The translations under genes were made by a program, and so were the position numbers. A stretch of DNA of 64,000 nucleotides from Taklimakanibacter sp021828105. GTDB lineage: Bacteria; Pseudomonadota; Alphaproteobacteria; Rhizobiales; Aestuariivirgaceae. Where the stretch lies: positions 62,001 through 126,000 of the forward strand of contig JAKATG010000021.1 in NCBI GenBank assembly GCA_021828105.1. Reading direction: 5' to 3'. Within the stretch, counting starts at the first letter, position 1. Each line of letters starts with the position of its first letter. This document shows positions 18,000 through 26,522 of this stretch, piece by piece. Under the pieces are notes generated by a model. The model ran no database searches. It worked only from the letters and a program-made list of their open reading frames with translations, and was not told where the DNA came from.

Positions 18000-19321
18000 G
18001 GGGCCTTTTCGAATTTCTGGATGAGGGCCACGTTCTGGGCCTCGATGAAGGTCAGTTCGACTTCTCCGAATTGCGGCCGGTACCAATCGAATTGTTTGAA
18101 ATAGTTGGACACTTCCTTGCGCACGAACTTGCGCCCGCGCCGGGCATAGATCTCGTTGCGGGCATTGCGCAGCTCCGCCTTGCTCAGGCTCTTGAGATCC
18201 GCCGCGGTGAGCAGCCGGCGGTCGGAATCGACGAACAGGAAGCCGGCCTTGGGCGCCGACTGGGTCATCTCGAACTGGCGGATCAGCGCCACATTCTCTT
18301 TCTCGATGGCGTTGAGCATGGGCTCGTAGCTTTCAGGCCTGTACCAGTCGAATTTCCCGAAATGCTCCCGAAGTGCGGGGTCGTTGAAGATGCGGCCATT
18401 GCGGGCGAAGATCTCGTTGCGGGCCAGTCTGAGCGTCGCTGAATCCTTATCCGCGAGATCGGTTTCGCTCAACAACTCCGCGCTCGACTGGGGAAAGATG
18501 ACACCGATATCGGCATCGGGCTCGGGCGGGGTGAGATCGGTCACCTTGCCGGGCGGGCTCGCCGGGGAAACGGCGGCGAAATAGAAGCTCTTGGTCAGCG
18601 AATTCTCGAGCCAGACGGTCTGCCGGCCTTCGGTCCTTTCGCGCACATGCAAGCTCACCGCGCGCATGATGTCGGAGAGCTCGTCGGGCTTGCCGAGATT
18701 GTTGATGAGGCCCTCGGCGAAGGGGCTGTGATCGCCTGAGCCGTCGAGCGCCACCATGCCTTGCGCCGTCGAAAAGGCGATCAGCATGTCCTCGGTGCGC
18801 GCCTCCGCGTCCTCGGGTCTCTCGATCACCGTGGCGCCGCGGCTTTCCAGCGGATTGTTGCGGCAGGCATCGAAGAGCAGCATCTTCACACTCGCATGGG
18901 TGCTGGACAGCGTCTGCAGCATGCGGTCGGTGGCCAGCGCCTCCTTGTCGATCTCGTCGAAATTGCTCATCGAGAAATCGGTCGGCAGCATGAAGCTCCG
19001 GCCGTCGATCATGGCGCCGTGCCCGGCATAGTAGATGAGGGCGGCCTCGGCGGCGATGCCTTCCGGCACGAAGGCATCGAGCGCCCGTTGCGCGGTGGCG
19101 AGATCGCTGTCCATGACCACGGTCACGGCGAAGCCCAGATCGGAGAGGTTCTTGGCGATGGCGCGCGCATCGGCGACCGGGTTGCGCAATTCATAGCCCG
19201 GCCGATAGGACGAATTGCCGATGACGAGCGCAATGCGCTGCTCTGCCTGGGCAAGAACAGACAGACCGGCAAGCAGAGTGGAGGCGAGTGCGCCCCGCGT
19301 GAAAAGCCGTCCCAACTTCAT
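17996..19321 (-). CDS. exported caspase-family protein with two YARHG domains
   Basis: The 441-residue protein starts with a signal peptide (residues 1-26, cut near AQA-EQ). A caspase (C14) domain covers about residues 27-250: IALVIGNSSY, catalytic His101 in YYAGHG and catalytic Cys153 in FDACRNNP, so it should be active. Two YARHG domains follow at about 283-350 and 370-437, each with an ARNEIxARxGR core and FDWYRP. YARHG is an extracellular domain of unknown function, probably cell-wall or surface related. The gene overlaps the M15 peptidase gene by 4 bp and begins 26 bp after the flavoenzyme gene on the same strand. Confidence 0.88.
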   Translation of the reverse strand: MKLGRLFTRGALASTLLAGLSVLAQAEQRIALVIGNSSYRPGYELRNPVADARAIAKNLSDLGFAVTVVMDSDLATAQRALDAFVPEGIAAEAALIYYAGHGAMIDGRSFMLPTDFSMSNFDEIDKEALATDRMLQTLSSTHASVKMLLFDACRNNPLESRGATVIERPEDAEARTEDMLIAFSTAQGMVALDGSGDHSPFAEGLINNLGKPDELSDIMRAVSLHVRERTEGRQTVWLENSLTKSFYFAAVSPASPPGKVTDLTPPEPDADIGVIFPQSSAELLSETDLADKDSATLRLARNEIFARNGRIFNDPALREHFGKFDWYRPESYEPMLNAIEKENVALIRQFEMTQSAPKAGFLFVDSDRRLLTAADLKSLSKAELRNARNEIYARRGRKFVRKEVSNYFKQFDWYRPQFGEVELTFIEAQNVALIQKFEKAP

Positions 19322-19347
19322 GCCGCCGCCGTCCCTTCGCGCCCCCG

Positions 19348-21768
19348 CTATCCTTTCAGTCGTGAATTCGTCTCATCCCAGGCTGGTTCGGCGATGATTT
19401 GGGCCTTTTTCCGCTCGCCGAGCAAGAGGATTTCGAAGCCCTGGCCGGCCTTGGCGAGACGGGGCTCGACATAGGCGAAGGCCAGCGACTTGTTGACGGC
19501 AAAGCCGTAACCCCCCGATGTGGTGAGGCCGACGACCTTGCCATTGAGATAGACCGGCTCGTTACCGCGGCAGTCATTGTCGCCGGCCTCGACCGCCATG
19601 TAGGTGAGCTTGATCCGCTCGCCTTGTTGCTTGCGGTTCAGGCTGGCGGTCCGGCCGATGAAATCGGGCTTGTCGAGACGGATGAAGCGCTCCATCGCGC
19701 CTTCGAACATGTCGATCTCACTGGTGAGCTCCGAGCCCCAGCCGCGATAGGCCTTTTCCATGCGCAAGGAATTCATCGCATAAGTGCCGAAGAGTCGGAT
19801 GCCGTGCGTGGCGCCGGCCTTCATCAAGGCATCGAAGACGAATGGCATGTCCGCCATCGGCGTGTGCAGTTCCCAGCCGAGCTCGCCGACATAATTGACG
19901 CGCAACGCCCGTACCCCTTTGACGCTGGCGACCTCGATCTCCTGCGCCGTCAGCCAGCGGAAAGCGGCATTGTCCAAATTGGTTCTGGTGCACTGGGCGA
20001 GCACATCGCGAGCCTTGGGACCCGCGAGCACCAGCACGCCATAATCGTCGGTAACGTCCTTCACTTCGACGCGCTCGCCGGGTTTGATCCGCCAGCGCAG
20101 CTGATCGAGGTCATAGAGCTGAGCGGCCGCGGCCGAGAGGACATAGAACCTGTCATCGGCGAGCCGCGTGACGGTGATCTCGGATTCGATGAAGCCATTG
20201 TCGTTGAGGAGATGGCCCAGGATGATGCCGCCCGTCTTGGGGATCTTGTTGGCGCAGATGCGGTCGAGGAAGGCGTAGGCATCGGCGCCTGCGACCTCGA
20301 ATTTGGCGAAGGTCGAAAGATCCATGAGCCCGACCTTCTCGCGCACCGCGAGCGCCTCTTGCTTCACCGCTTCCCACCAGTTCGAGCGGCGATAGGAGAA
20401 GTCCTCGCCCTTGCCGGTCTTGTCGAACCAGCGGGCGCGCTCCCAGCCAAAGATTTGCGCGAATTGCGCGCCCTCGGCCTTGAGCTTCTCATGCAGCGCG
20501 GATTTGCGCAGGTTTCGGCCGACTTCATGCTGCTCGGCCGGCTTGTAGCAGTAATACATATGGTGATAGTCGGCGATCGACACTTCGGCGGTGTAATCCT
20601 TGCTCGCCCAATTGCCGAAGCGGCGCGGATCGAATTCGCGCATGTTGATCTCGGCCTGGCCGTGCACCATCCACTGCGCCAAATATTTGCCGGCGCCGCC
20701 GCCCTGGCAGATGCCGATCGAGGCGCCGCAATGCATCCAGTAATTCCTGGGGCCGGGGGCAGGGCCTGAGAGATAGACGCCGTCCGGCGTGTGGGTGATG
20801 GCGCCGGAGATGATCGATTTGAGGCCCGCCTTGGCGAAGAGCGGCAGGCGCTCGGTGGCGCGTTCGAGCCAGGGGGTCAGGCGGTCGAGCTCGGGGGCGA
20901 TGAGCTCGCTCTCGAAATCCCAGGCGGGGGGCTCGCCGTCCCAGCACACATGCGCGGTCTCGGTCTCATAGGGACCGACCAGGATCCCGTTCGTCTCCTC
21001 GCGCAAATAGGCATGCGAATAGGGATCGCGCACCACCGGCAATTCCATCTCGAGATCGATGAGCTCCTGCAGAGGCTCGGTGATCATGTAGTGATGCAGC
21101 ATGTTGGCGATCGGCACATTGTGTCCGGTCCAGGCGCCGACCACGTCGCAATAGGAGCCGGCGGAATTCACCACGTGCTCGCAGGTGATGGTGCCTTTGT
21201 CGGTGATCACCTGCCATTCGCCGCTCTTGAGCTGCTTGATGTCGGTGACGAGGGTGCGGCGGTAGATTTCTGCGCCGAGCTTGCGCGCCCCCGCGGCCAT
21301 GGCATTGGTCACATCGGCCGGCGCCACATGGCCATCGGTCACGGTGCGGAAGGCGGCCTTGAGGCCGAAGGTCTCGAGGAAGGGGTGGTATTTCTTGATC
21401 TCGTCGGGGCCGATGATCTCGCCTTCATAGCCGCCGAGCTTGGAGATGCCCTCGACATATTTGAGCCAGTTCAGCTCCTCATCGGTCTGGGCCAGGCGCA
21501 AGCCGCCGCAGCCATGCCAGGAGACGGCTTGGCCGGTGAGCTGTTCCAGCTTGGGATAGAGCTCGGTGCCATAGACATGCACCTTGGTCATGTTGAGAGA
21601 GCCGTTGAAATGCGGGCACTGGCCGGCCGCATGCCAGGTCGAGCCCGAGGTGAGCTCGCCCTTTTCGATGAGGACGATGTCGCTCCAGCCTTCAAGCGCC
21701 AGGTGATAGAGGAGGCCTACCCCCATGATGCCGCCGCCAACGATCACCACCCGCGCATGCGATTTCAT
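19348..21768 (-). CDS. FAD-dependent oxidoreductase with GcvT domain (dimethylglycine/sarcosine dehydrogenase-like)
   Basis: The 806-residue protein has an N-terminal FAD domain of the DAO family (VVIVGGGIMGVGLLYHLA, residues 6-23, and GELTSGSTWHAAG, where the His is the likely covalent FAD site). A GcvT-like aminomethyltransferase half follows from about residue 430, with YVGELGWELH and the C-terminal TSGGYGF. Relatives demethylate dimethylglycine or sarcosine and pass the one-carbon unit to tetrahydrofolate. The ATG at 21768 has the strong Shine-Dalgarno GAGGAGG; a TTG one codon earlier is less likely. No soxBDAG genes lie nearby, so the substrate is open. Confidence 0.9.
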   Translation of the reverse strand: MKSHARVVIVGGGIMGVGLLYHLALEGWSDIVLIEKGELTSGSTWHAAGQCPHFNGSLNMTKVHVYGTELYPKLEQLTGQAVSWHGCGGLRLAQTDEELNWLKYVEGISKLGGYEGEIIGPDEIKKYHPFLETFGLKAAFRTVTDGHVAPADVTNAMAAGARKLGAEIYRRTLVTDIKQLKSGEWQVITDKGTITCEHVVNSAGSYCDVVGAWTGHNVPIANMLHHYMITEPLQELIDLEMELPVVRDPYSHAYLREETNGILVGPYETETAHVCWDGEPPAWDFESELIAPELDRLTPWLERATERLPLFAKAGLKSIISGAITHTPDGVYLSGPAPGPRNYWMHCGASIGICQGGGAGKYLAQWMVHGQAEINMREFDPRRFGNWASKDYTAEVSIADYHHMYYCYKPAEQHEVGRNLRKSALHEKLKAEGAQFAQIFGWERARWFDKTGKGEDFSYRRSNWWEAVKQEALAVREKVGLMDLSTFAKFEVAGADAYAFLDRICANKIPKTGGIILGHLLNDNGFIESEITVTRLADDRFYVLSAAAAQLYDLDQLRWRIKPGERVEVKDVTDDYGVLVLAGPKARDVLAQCTRTNLDNAAFRWLTAQEIEVASVKGVRALRVNYVGELGWELHTPMADMPFVFDALMKAGATHGIRLFGTYAMNSLRMEKAYRGWGSELTSEIDMFEGAMERFIRLDKPDFIGRTASLNRKQQGERIKLTYMAVEAGDNDCRGNEPVYLNGKVVGLTTSGGYGFAVNKSLAFAYVEPRLAKAGQGFEILLLGERKKAQIIAEPAWDETNSRLKG

Positions 21769-21951
21769 CAAATCCTCCTCGATCCTTCGCCAAACCTAAT
21801 CTTCCCGCCCCTGTCCGGGCAAGAGAGGGTGAGGGGTGTTTACCCTCCTTGTGCCGAAAACAAGGACGAATTCGTGGAAGTGTGGTGAAATAGGCTCACC
21901 TTCGGAAATAGCGCGGAAGCGGCTAGTCTTATCGCAAAGAGGGAGGAGACG

Positions 21952-22269
21952 ATGCGAATATTTCTGATCGCGGCGTGCCTGATGCTGACGGCAGGTGCCG
22001 CGCATGCCACGTCGGGGCCGGGTTGCCTGATCGTCACCAATGTCGCGGCCAATGACGTGCTCAATATGCGCGGAGGCCCGGGCACGTCCCATCCGATCGT
22101 CGATGTGCTGCCGCCCGGCAATCACGGCATCATCCATCTTGATGGCCCTTGCGTGCCGAAATCGGCGGCGCCGCGCTCACGCTGGTGCAAGGTGTCGCAC
22201 TACAATGGCGACAAGGTCACCAAGGGCTGGATCAAGCGGCGCTTCACGGTCGACAGCGACTGCCCCTGA
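21952..22269 (+). CDS. small exported SH3-domain protein
   Basis: The 105-residue protein has a signal peptide (residues 1-19, ending AHA-TS) and a single bacterial SH3 (SH3_3) domain: DVLNMRGGPGTSHPIVDVLPPG and the GWIKRRF end. Such domains bind cell-wall peptides or other periplasmic partners. Four cysteines suggest disulfides (C25, and later ones near PC, WC and DC). The ATG has the strong Shine-Dalgarno GGGAGGAG. It ends 23 bp from the convergent oxalate decarboxylase gene. Confidence 0.85.
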   Translation: MRIFLIAACLMLTAGAAHATSGPGCLIVTNVAANDVLNMRGGPGTSHPIVDVLPPGNHGIIHLDGPCVPKSAAPRSRWCKVSHYNGDKVTKGWIKRRFTVDSDCP

Positions 22270-22292
22270 GCCAGCCCGTGAACCCGGTGATC

Positions 22293-23477
22293 CTATTTGC
22301 TGGCGTCCTTCGGGCCGGCGAGGAACACGTCGTGGTTGGGGAATTTGGCAAACAGGTCTTGTGGCTGTCCGAAGTTGGTGGCCAGGACATCAGCCGGGTT
22401 GCCCGCAATCCACTGCGACAGGTCGATCGCTTCGTAGATGCCGGTGTTGAGCCCGATCAGGATGCGGGCGGGCTTGTCGCCCACATTTTCAATCGAATGC
22501 CCGTATCCTTGCGGAATGTAGCCGACGTCGCCTTTCTCCAGCGTCTCGACACGGAATCTCCCGCCCGAGCCGAACAGGGTGACGCTCACCTGGCCATCGA
22601 CGATGTACTGCCATTCGTCGGCGTTCGGGTGCCAGTGCAACTCTCTTAATGCCCCCGGCTCGAGGTCGAGGATCACGCCGGTGATCGTCTTCGAGATCGG
22701 AAACCGCGCGGAATCGACCCGCCACTCGCGGCCGCCCGCATAGACCCTGTGGGGCGCCTGGGCGAGGAGACGATACTTATGCGTTTCCGGCGGCAGCTTC
22801 CACCCTTGCAGCGGCTCCGCTGGTTGTTCGGGCGGCACAGCGCCTTGGGCGAAGTATACCTCCCCCTTGGGGAACGTATCGAACGTTTCCTCCGGCAGGC
22901 CGAAGTTTTTTGCGAGCAGTGGCTTTGGCGCATGAGCGATCCAGTCGCTGACGCTGAACGTGCCGAACTCGGAGAAGTATCCATTGTCGAAAATGAGAAT
23001 GAATTGGCAGGGCGTCGCACCGAGACATTCGAGCATGTGACCGTGTCCGCGGGGGAAGTACCAGACGTCGCCGACATCGAAATCATTCGTCTCGGCGTTG
23101 CCCTGCGGATCAATGACAGTGGTCCGAACGCGGCCCTCGATGACGAAAGCCCATTCGGCCGCGGTGGCGTGCCAGTGAAGCTCCCGCATCGCCCCAGGCT
23201 CGATGCGCATGGAGACGCCGGCGATGCCCTTGGAAATCGGCAGTTGGGTGACCGTCGCCTCCTTCCCAAAACTGTTGCCGATGACCTTTCCTTGCGACTT
23301 CTCGAGAGCGAACTTGAACGTCGGCAGTTCCTTGTCCGCAAGCAGAGGATCAGGGACGTTGTTCATGAAGCTCGGATCGCCGGCAACGGCGGGCTTCGCT
23401 GTTGCCACAGCCGCCGCGGCGAATGCTGCGCTTGCCACCAGAACGTCTCGCCGGGGAACATTGAAGCTGGTAGGCAT
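22293..23477 (-). CDS. oxdC: bicupin oxalate decarboxylase, probably Tat-exported
   Basis: The 394-residue protein has two cupin domains and matches oxalate decarboxylases that turn oxalate into formate and CO2 using manganese. Metal ligands of the first cupin are visible (H101, H103, E108 and H147), and the second repeats ELHWHPNADEW with a later GYGHS. The lid reads SEFGT rather than the Bacillus SENST, but the key Glu (E170) is kept. An N-terminal twin-arginine-like signal (PRRDVLVASAAFA) implies export after folding. The ATG at 23477 has AAGGAG. An FNR-type palindrome lies upstream. Confidence 0.9.
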   Translation of the reverse strand: MPTSFNVPRRDVLVASAAFAAAAVATAKPAVAGDPSFMNNVPDPLLADKELPTFKFALEKSQGKVIGNSFGKEATVTQLPISKGIAGVSMRIEPGAMRELHWHATAAEWAFVIEGRVRTTVIDPQGNAETNDFDVGDVWYFPRGHGHMLECLGATPCQFILIFDNGYFSEFGTFSVSDWIAHAPKPLLAKNFGLPEETFDTFPKGEVYFAQGAVPPEQPAEPLQGWKLPPETHKYRLLAQAPHRVYAGGREWRVDSARFPISKTITGVILDLEPGALRELHWHPNADEWQYIVDGQVSVTLFGSGGRFRVETLEKGDVGYIPQGYGHSIENVGDKPARILIGLNTGIYEAIDLSQWIAGNPADVLATNFGQPQDLFAKFPNHDVFLAGPKDASK

Positions 23478-23504
23478 GCCAATCTCCTTGCTTGCTGGTT
23501 GATC

Positions 23505-23518
23505 TTGACGCACATCAA
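23505..23518 (-). promoter_or_regulatory. FNR/FixK-type palindrome upstream of oxdC
   Basis: TTGACGCACATCAA fits the TTGA-N6-TCAA consensus of FNR/FixK-family regulators, including the inner C and A. Its centre is about 34 bp from the oxdC ATG, too close for a classical activator position, so it may act in repression or be chance. Roughly one such match in a few hundred kb is expected at random. Confidence 0.4.
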
Positions 23519-23560
23519 ATTCGGATTTTGTTGCGCGCTGATGAATTCATGCCCCGGATC

Positions 23561-24328
23561 CTAGCGCAGCTCGGACCGTTTGACCTCGTAGAGCATGAGA
23601 GCTGAAGCGGTGGCGACATTGAGCGATTCGGCACCCCCGGACATGGGAATGCGCACCGACACATTCGCTTGTGCGGCGAGCGTGGCCGAAAGGCCGCTGC
23701 CCTCGCTGCCCATCAGCAGCAAAGTGGGCCGGGCATAGGTGCGACGATAATCCGCTGCGGCCTGGGCGGCGGTGGCGACGATCTCCCCTGGCCACTCGGC
23801 AAGGGGAGCTTGGAATTGCTTCGCCGTCATCCGGCTGAGCTTCACGCCGAAGAGCGAGCCCATGCTGGCGCGCACCGCTTCCGGCGAAAAGGGATCGCAG
23901 GTCTCGCCCACGAGCGCGACATGGCGTACCGAGACGGCGTCCGCGGTGCGGATGATCGTGCCGAGATTGCCGGGATCGCGGATGTATTCGAGGGCGATCG
24001 CAACGTCATCCGGACCGGGCGCGAAATCGGAGAGGATGGCGGACTGCTTGAAGACGCCGATGAGGCCAGTGGGATTGTTCTGCCCGCTGAGCCGCGCCAT
24101 CACGGCTTCCGACACCCTGATGGTGCGGGCCTGGCCCCAATCCTTGGGCGTTGCGACCGAGACGACGGTGTCGGCCGCGATCCCCGCCTGTCGCGCCCGC
24201 TCGAGCGCCCTTAGGCCCTCGGCGACGAACAGCCCGGTATCCTGGCGGTTCTTCTTCAACTCAAGGGCGCGAATGGCCTTGATCGCCGGGTTTTGCGCGC
24301 TGGTGATGGTCTCCAAGGCCTGGCTCAT
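23561..24328 (-). CDS. TrmH/SpoU family RNA 2'-O-methyltransferase
   Basis: The 255-residue protein has an N-terminal substrate-binding domain (ETITSAQNPAIKAIRALELKK) and the C-terminal SPOUT knot. Knot motifs are visible as YIRDPGNLGTIIRTADAV, LLMGSEGSGLS and IPMSGGAESLNVATASALML. Such enzymes use S-adenosylmethionine to methylate a ribose in rRNA or tRNA; which nucleotide cannot be told. The ATG has the Shine-Dalgarno GGAGG. It diverges from the molybdopterin oxidoreductase gene across 66 bp. Confidence 0.9.
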   Translation of the reverse strand: MSQALETITSAQNPAIKAIRALELKKNRQDTGLFVAEGLRALERARQAGIAADTVVSVATPKDWGQARTIRVSEAVMARLSGQNNPTGLIGVFKQSAILSDFAPGPDDVAIALEYIRDPGNLGTIIRTADAVSVRHVALVGETCDPFSPEAVRASMGSLFGVKLSRMTAKQFQAPLAEWPGEIVATAAQAAADYRRTYARPTLLLMGSEGSGLSATLAAQANVSVRIPMSGGAESLNVATASALMLYEVKRSELR

Positions 24329-24374
24329 CCCCTCCGGATTGTCCCCGTCATTGTCACCCTAAACATTTGGAATC

Positions 24375-24387
24375 GTTTAGCCTAAAC
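24375..24387. promoter_or_regulatory. GTTTAG-C-CTAAAC palindrome in the divergent promoter region
   Basis: A perfect 13-bp palindrome ends 7 bp before the molybdopterin oxidoreductase ATG. A further CTAAAC half-site sits at 24359-24364, giving three half-sites in 29 bp. This pattern suggests an operator for a dimeric regulator. I cannot assign the regulator. Confidence 0.4.
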
Positions 24388-24394
24388 TAGCACC

Positions 24395-26485
24395 ATGAAC
24401 ATCCGTACAAATATCAAGATCGGCCGGTCGGTCTGTCCGCATGACTGCCCCTCGGCCTGCGCTCTCGATGTCGAACTGCTCGATGCCCATACGATCGGAC
24501 GCGTGCGTGGCGCGAAAGACAATTCCTACACCCTGGGCGTCATCTGCGAGAAGGTCGGACGCTATGCCGAGCGCATCCATCATCCCGACCGCCTGCTCTA
24601 TCCCTTGAAGCGGAAAGGGGCCCGGGGTGCCGGCGACTGGCAGCGCCTTTCCTGGGATGATGCCATGGGCGAGGTCACGCAAGCCTTCCTCAAATCGGAA
24701 GAGCGCTATGGCGCGCAATCGGTGTGGCCTTACTACTATGCCGGCACCATGGGCCTGGTGATGCGCGACGGCATCAACCGTCTGCGCCACGCCAAGAAAT
24801 ATTCCGGCCTCTATGACACCTTCTGCGTGGCGCTGTCGTGGCCGGGCTACCTCGCCGGCTGCGGCCGCATGACCGGCTCCGACCCGCGCGAGATGCAGAA
24901 ATCCGACCTGATCGTGATCTGGGGCACCAATCCGGTGAACACCCAGGTCAATGTGATGACCCATGCGGCGATCGCGCGCAAGACGCGGGGCGCCAAGATC
25001 GCCTGTGTCGATGTCTACGAGACCGGCACGATGAAGCAGGCCGATGTGAAGATGATCATCAGGCCCGGCACCGATGGCGCCCTCGCTTGCGCCGTCATGC
25101 ATGTGCTGTTCCGCGACGGCCATGCCGACTGGCCCTATCTCGAGAAATACACCGACGTGCCGCGCGAATTCGAAGCGCATCTCAGGGCGCGCACGCCCGA
25201 ATGGGCGGCCGCCATTTGCGGCTGCCCGGCCTCCGAGATCGAGGCCTTCGCCAGGCTCATCGGCGAGACGAAGCGCAATTATCTGCGCATCGGCTATGGC
25301 TTCACCCGCTCGCGCAACGGTTCCGCCAATATGCATGCGGTGACGGCGATCGCCGCGGTCGCGGGCTCCTGGCAGCATGAAGGCGGCGGCGCCTTCCACT
25401 CGAACAGCGGCATGTACAAGTGGAACAAGACCATGATCGAGGGGCTCGATATCCGCGATCCTTCGATCCGCCAGCTCGATCAATGCCGCATCGGTCCGGT
25501 TCTGCTCAACGATCCCTATGACCTGGCGGGCGGCCCGCCGGTCACCGCGATGATCGTCCAGAACACCAACCCGGCTTCCGTGGCGCCCGACCAGACCAAG
25601 GTCAGGCAAGGGCTCATGCGTGACGATCTCTTCACCTGCGTGCATGAGCAGTTCATGACCGAGACGGCGCAACTCGCCGACATCGTGCTGCCGGCGACGA
25701 TGTTCCTCGAGCATGACGATCTCTACCAGGGCGGCGGCCACCAGCACATCATGCTGGGCGCGAAGCTCATCGAGCCGCCGGGCGAGTGCCGCAACAATCA
25801 CGAGGTGATCGCCGATCTGGCCGCAAGGGTGGGGGCCGAGCATCCGGGCTTCGCCATGAGCCCGCGCGAGCTCATCGACTGGACGCTCAAGAACTCGAAC
25901 CGGCCCGATCTTGCAGCCCTCGACGAGGCGACCTGGATCGACGTGCAGCAGGATTTCGAGAGCGCGCATTTCCTCAACGGCTTCGGCCATCCGGACGGCA
26001 AGTTCCGCTTCAAGCCGGATTGGAAAGCGGCGCGGTTCAAGGCCGGGATCGGACCCTATGGTCCGGTCGACGACATGCCTCAGATGCCGGACCATTGGGG
26101 CGTCATCGAGGAGGCGACCGAGACTTATCCCTTCCGGCTCGCGACCAGCCCGGCGCGCACCTTCCTCAATTCGACCTTCAACGAGACGCCATCCTCGCGC
26201 AAAAGGGAAGGGCGGCCGACCGTCTTCGCGCATCCGGACGATCTCGCCTCGCTTGCCATCAAGGATGGCGACAAGGTGCGTCTCGGCAGCGCCAGGGGCG
26301 CCGTGACTTTGCATGTCCAGGCCTTCGACGGCGTGCGCCGCGGCGTGCTGGTCGCGGAATCGATCTGGCCGAACGAGGCCTTCGAGGACGGCAAGGGCAT
26401 CAACACGCTGACCGGCTGCGACCAGCCGGCGCCGGCGGCAGGCGGCGCCTTCCATGACAACCGGGTGTGGCTCAGGCCCGCCTAG
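24395..26485 (+). CDS. molybdopterin oxidoreductase with N-terminal [4Fe-4S] site
   Basis: The 696-residue protein belongs to the DMSO reductase superfamily. The N-terminal cysteines C14, C18, C22 and C51 (CPHDCPSAC and ICEK) should bind one [4Fe-4S] cluster; the molybdopterin-binding regions follow (DLIVIWGTNPVNTQVN, the AVAGSWQHEGGG block and the C-terminal dinucleotide-binding domain with RTFLNSTFNETP). No signal peptide is visible, so it acts in the cytoplasm. No electron-transfer partner gene adjoins it. The ATG lacks an obvious Shine-Dalgarno. Substrate unknown. The threonate dehydrogenase-like gene follows 37 bp downstream. Confidence 0.88.
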   Translation: MNIRTNIKIGRSVCPHDCPSACALDVELLDAHTIGRVRGAKDNSYTLGVICEKVGRYAERIHHPDRLLYPLKRKGARGAGDWQRLSWDDAMGEVTQAFLKSEERYGAQSVWPYYYAGTMGLVMRDGINRLRHAKKYSGLYDTFCVALSWPGYLAGCGRMTGSDPREMQKSDLIVIWGTNPVNTQVNVMTHAAIARKTRGAKIACVDVYETGTMKQADVKMIIRPGTDGALACAVMHVLFRDGHADWPYLEKYTDVPREFEAHLRARTPEWAAAICGCPASEIEAFARLIGETKRNYLRIGYGFTRSRNGSANMHAVTAIAAVAGSWQHEGGGAFHSNSGMYKWNKTMIEGLDIRDPSIRQLDQCRIGPVLLNDPYDLAGGPPVTAMIVQNTNPASVAPDQTKVRQGLMRDDLFTCVHEQFMTETAQLADIVLPATMFLEHDDLYQGGGHQHIMLGAKLIEPPGECRNNHEVIADLAARVGAEHPGFAMSPRELIDWTLKNSNRPDLAALDEATWIDVQQDFESAHFLNGFGHPDGKFRFKPDWKAARFKAGIGPYGPVDDMPQMPDHWGVIEEATETYPFRLATSPARTFLNSTFNETPSSRKREGRPTVFAHPDDLASLAIKDGDKVRLGSARGAVTLHVQAFDGVRRGVLVAESIWPNEAFEDGKGINTLTGCDQPAPAAGGAFHDNRVWLRPA

Positions 26486-26522
26486 CTCCCTTCCTCAAAA
26501 GAACACTCGAGAAGCGGCCTCA

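Noticed and set aside
24377..26455. A 692-residue minus-strand frame opposite the molybdopterin oxidoreductase.
   Set aside because: It is a shadow of the codon-biased plus-strand gene with intact Fe-S and molybdopterin motifs.
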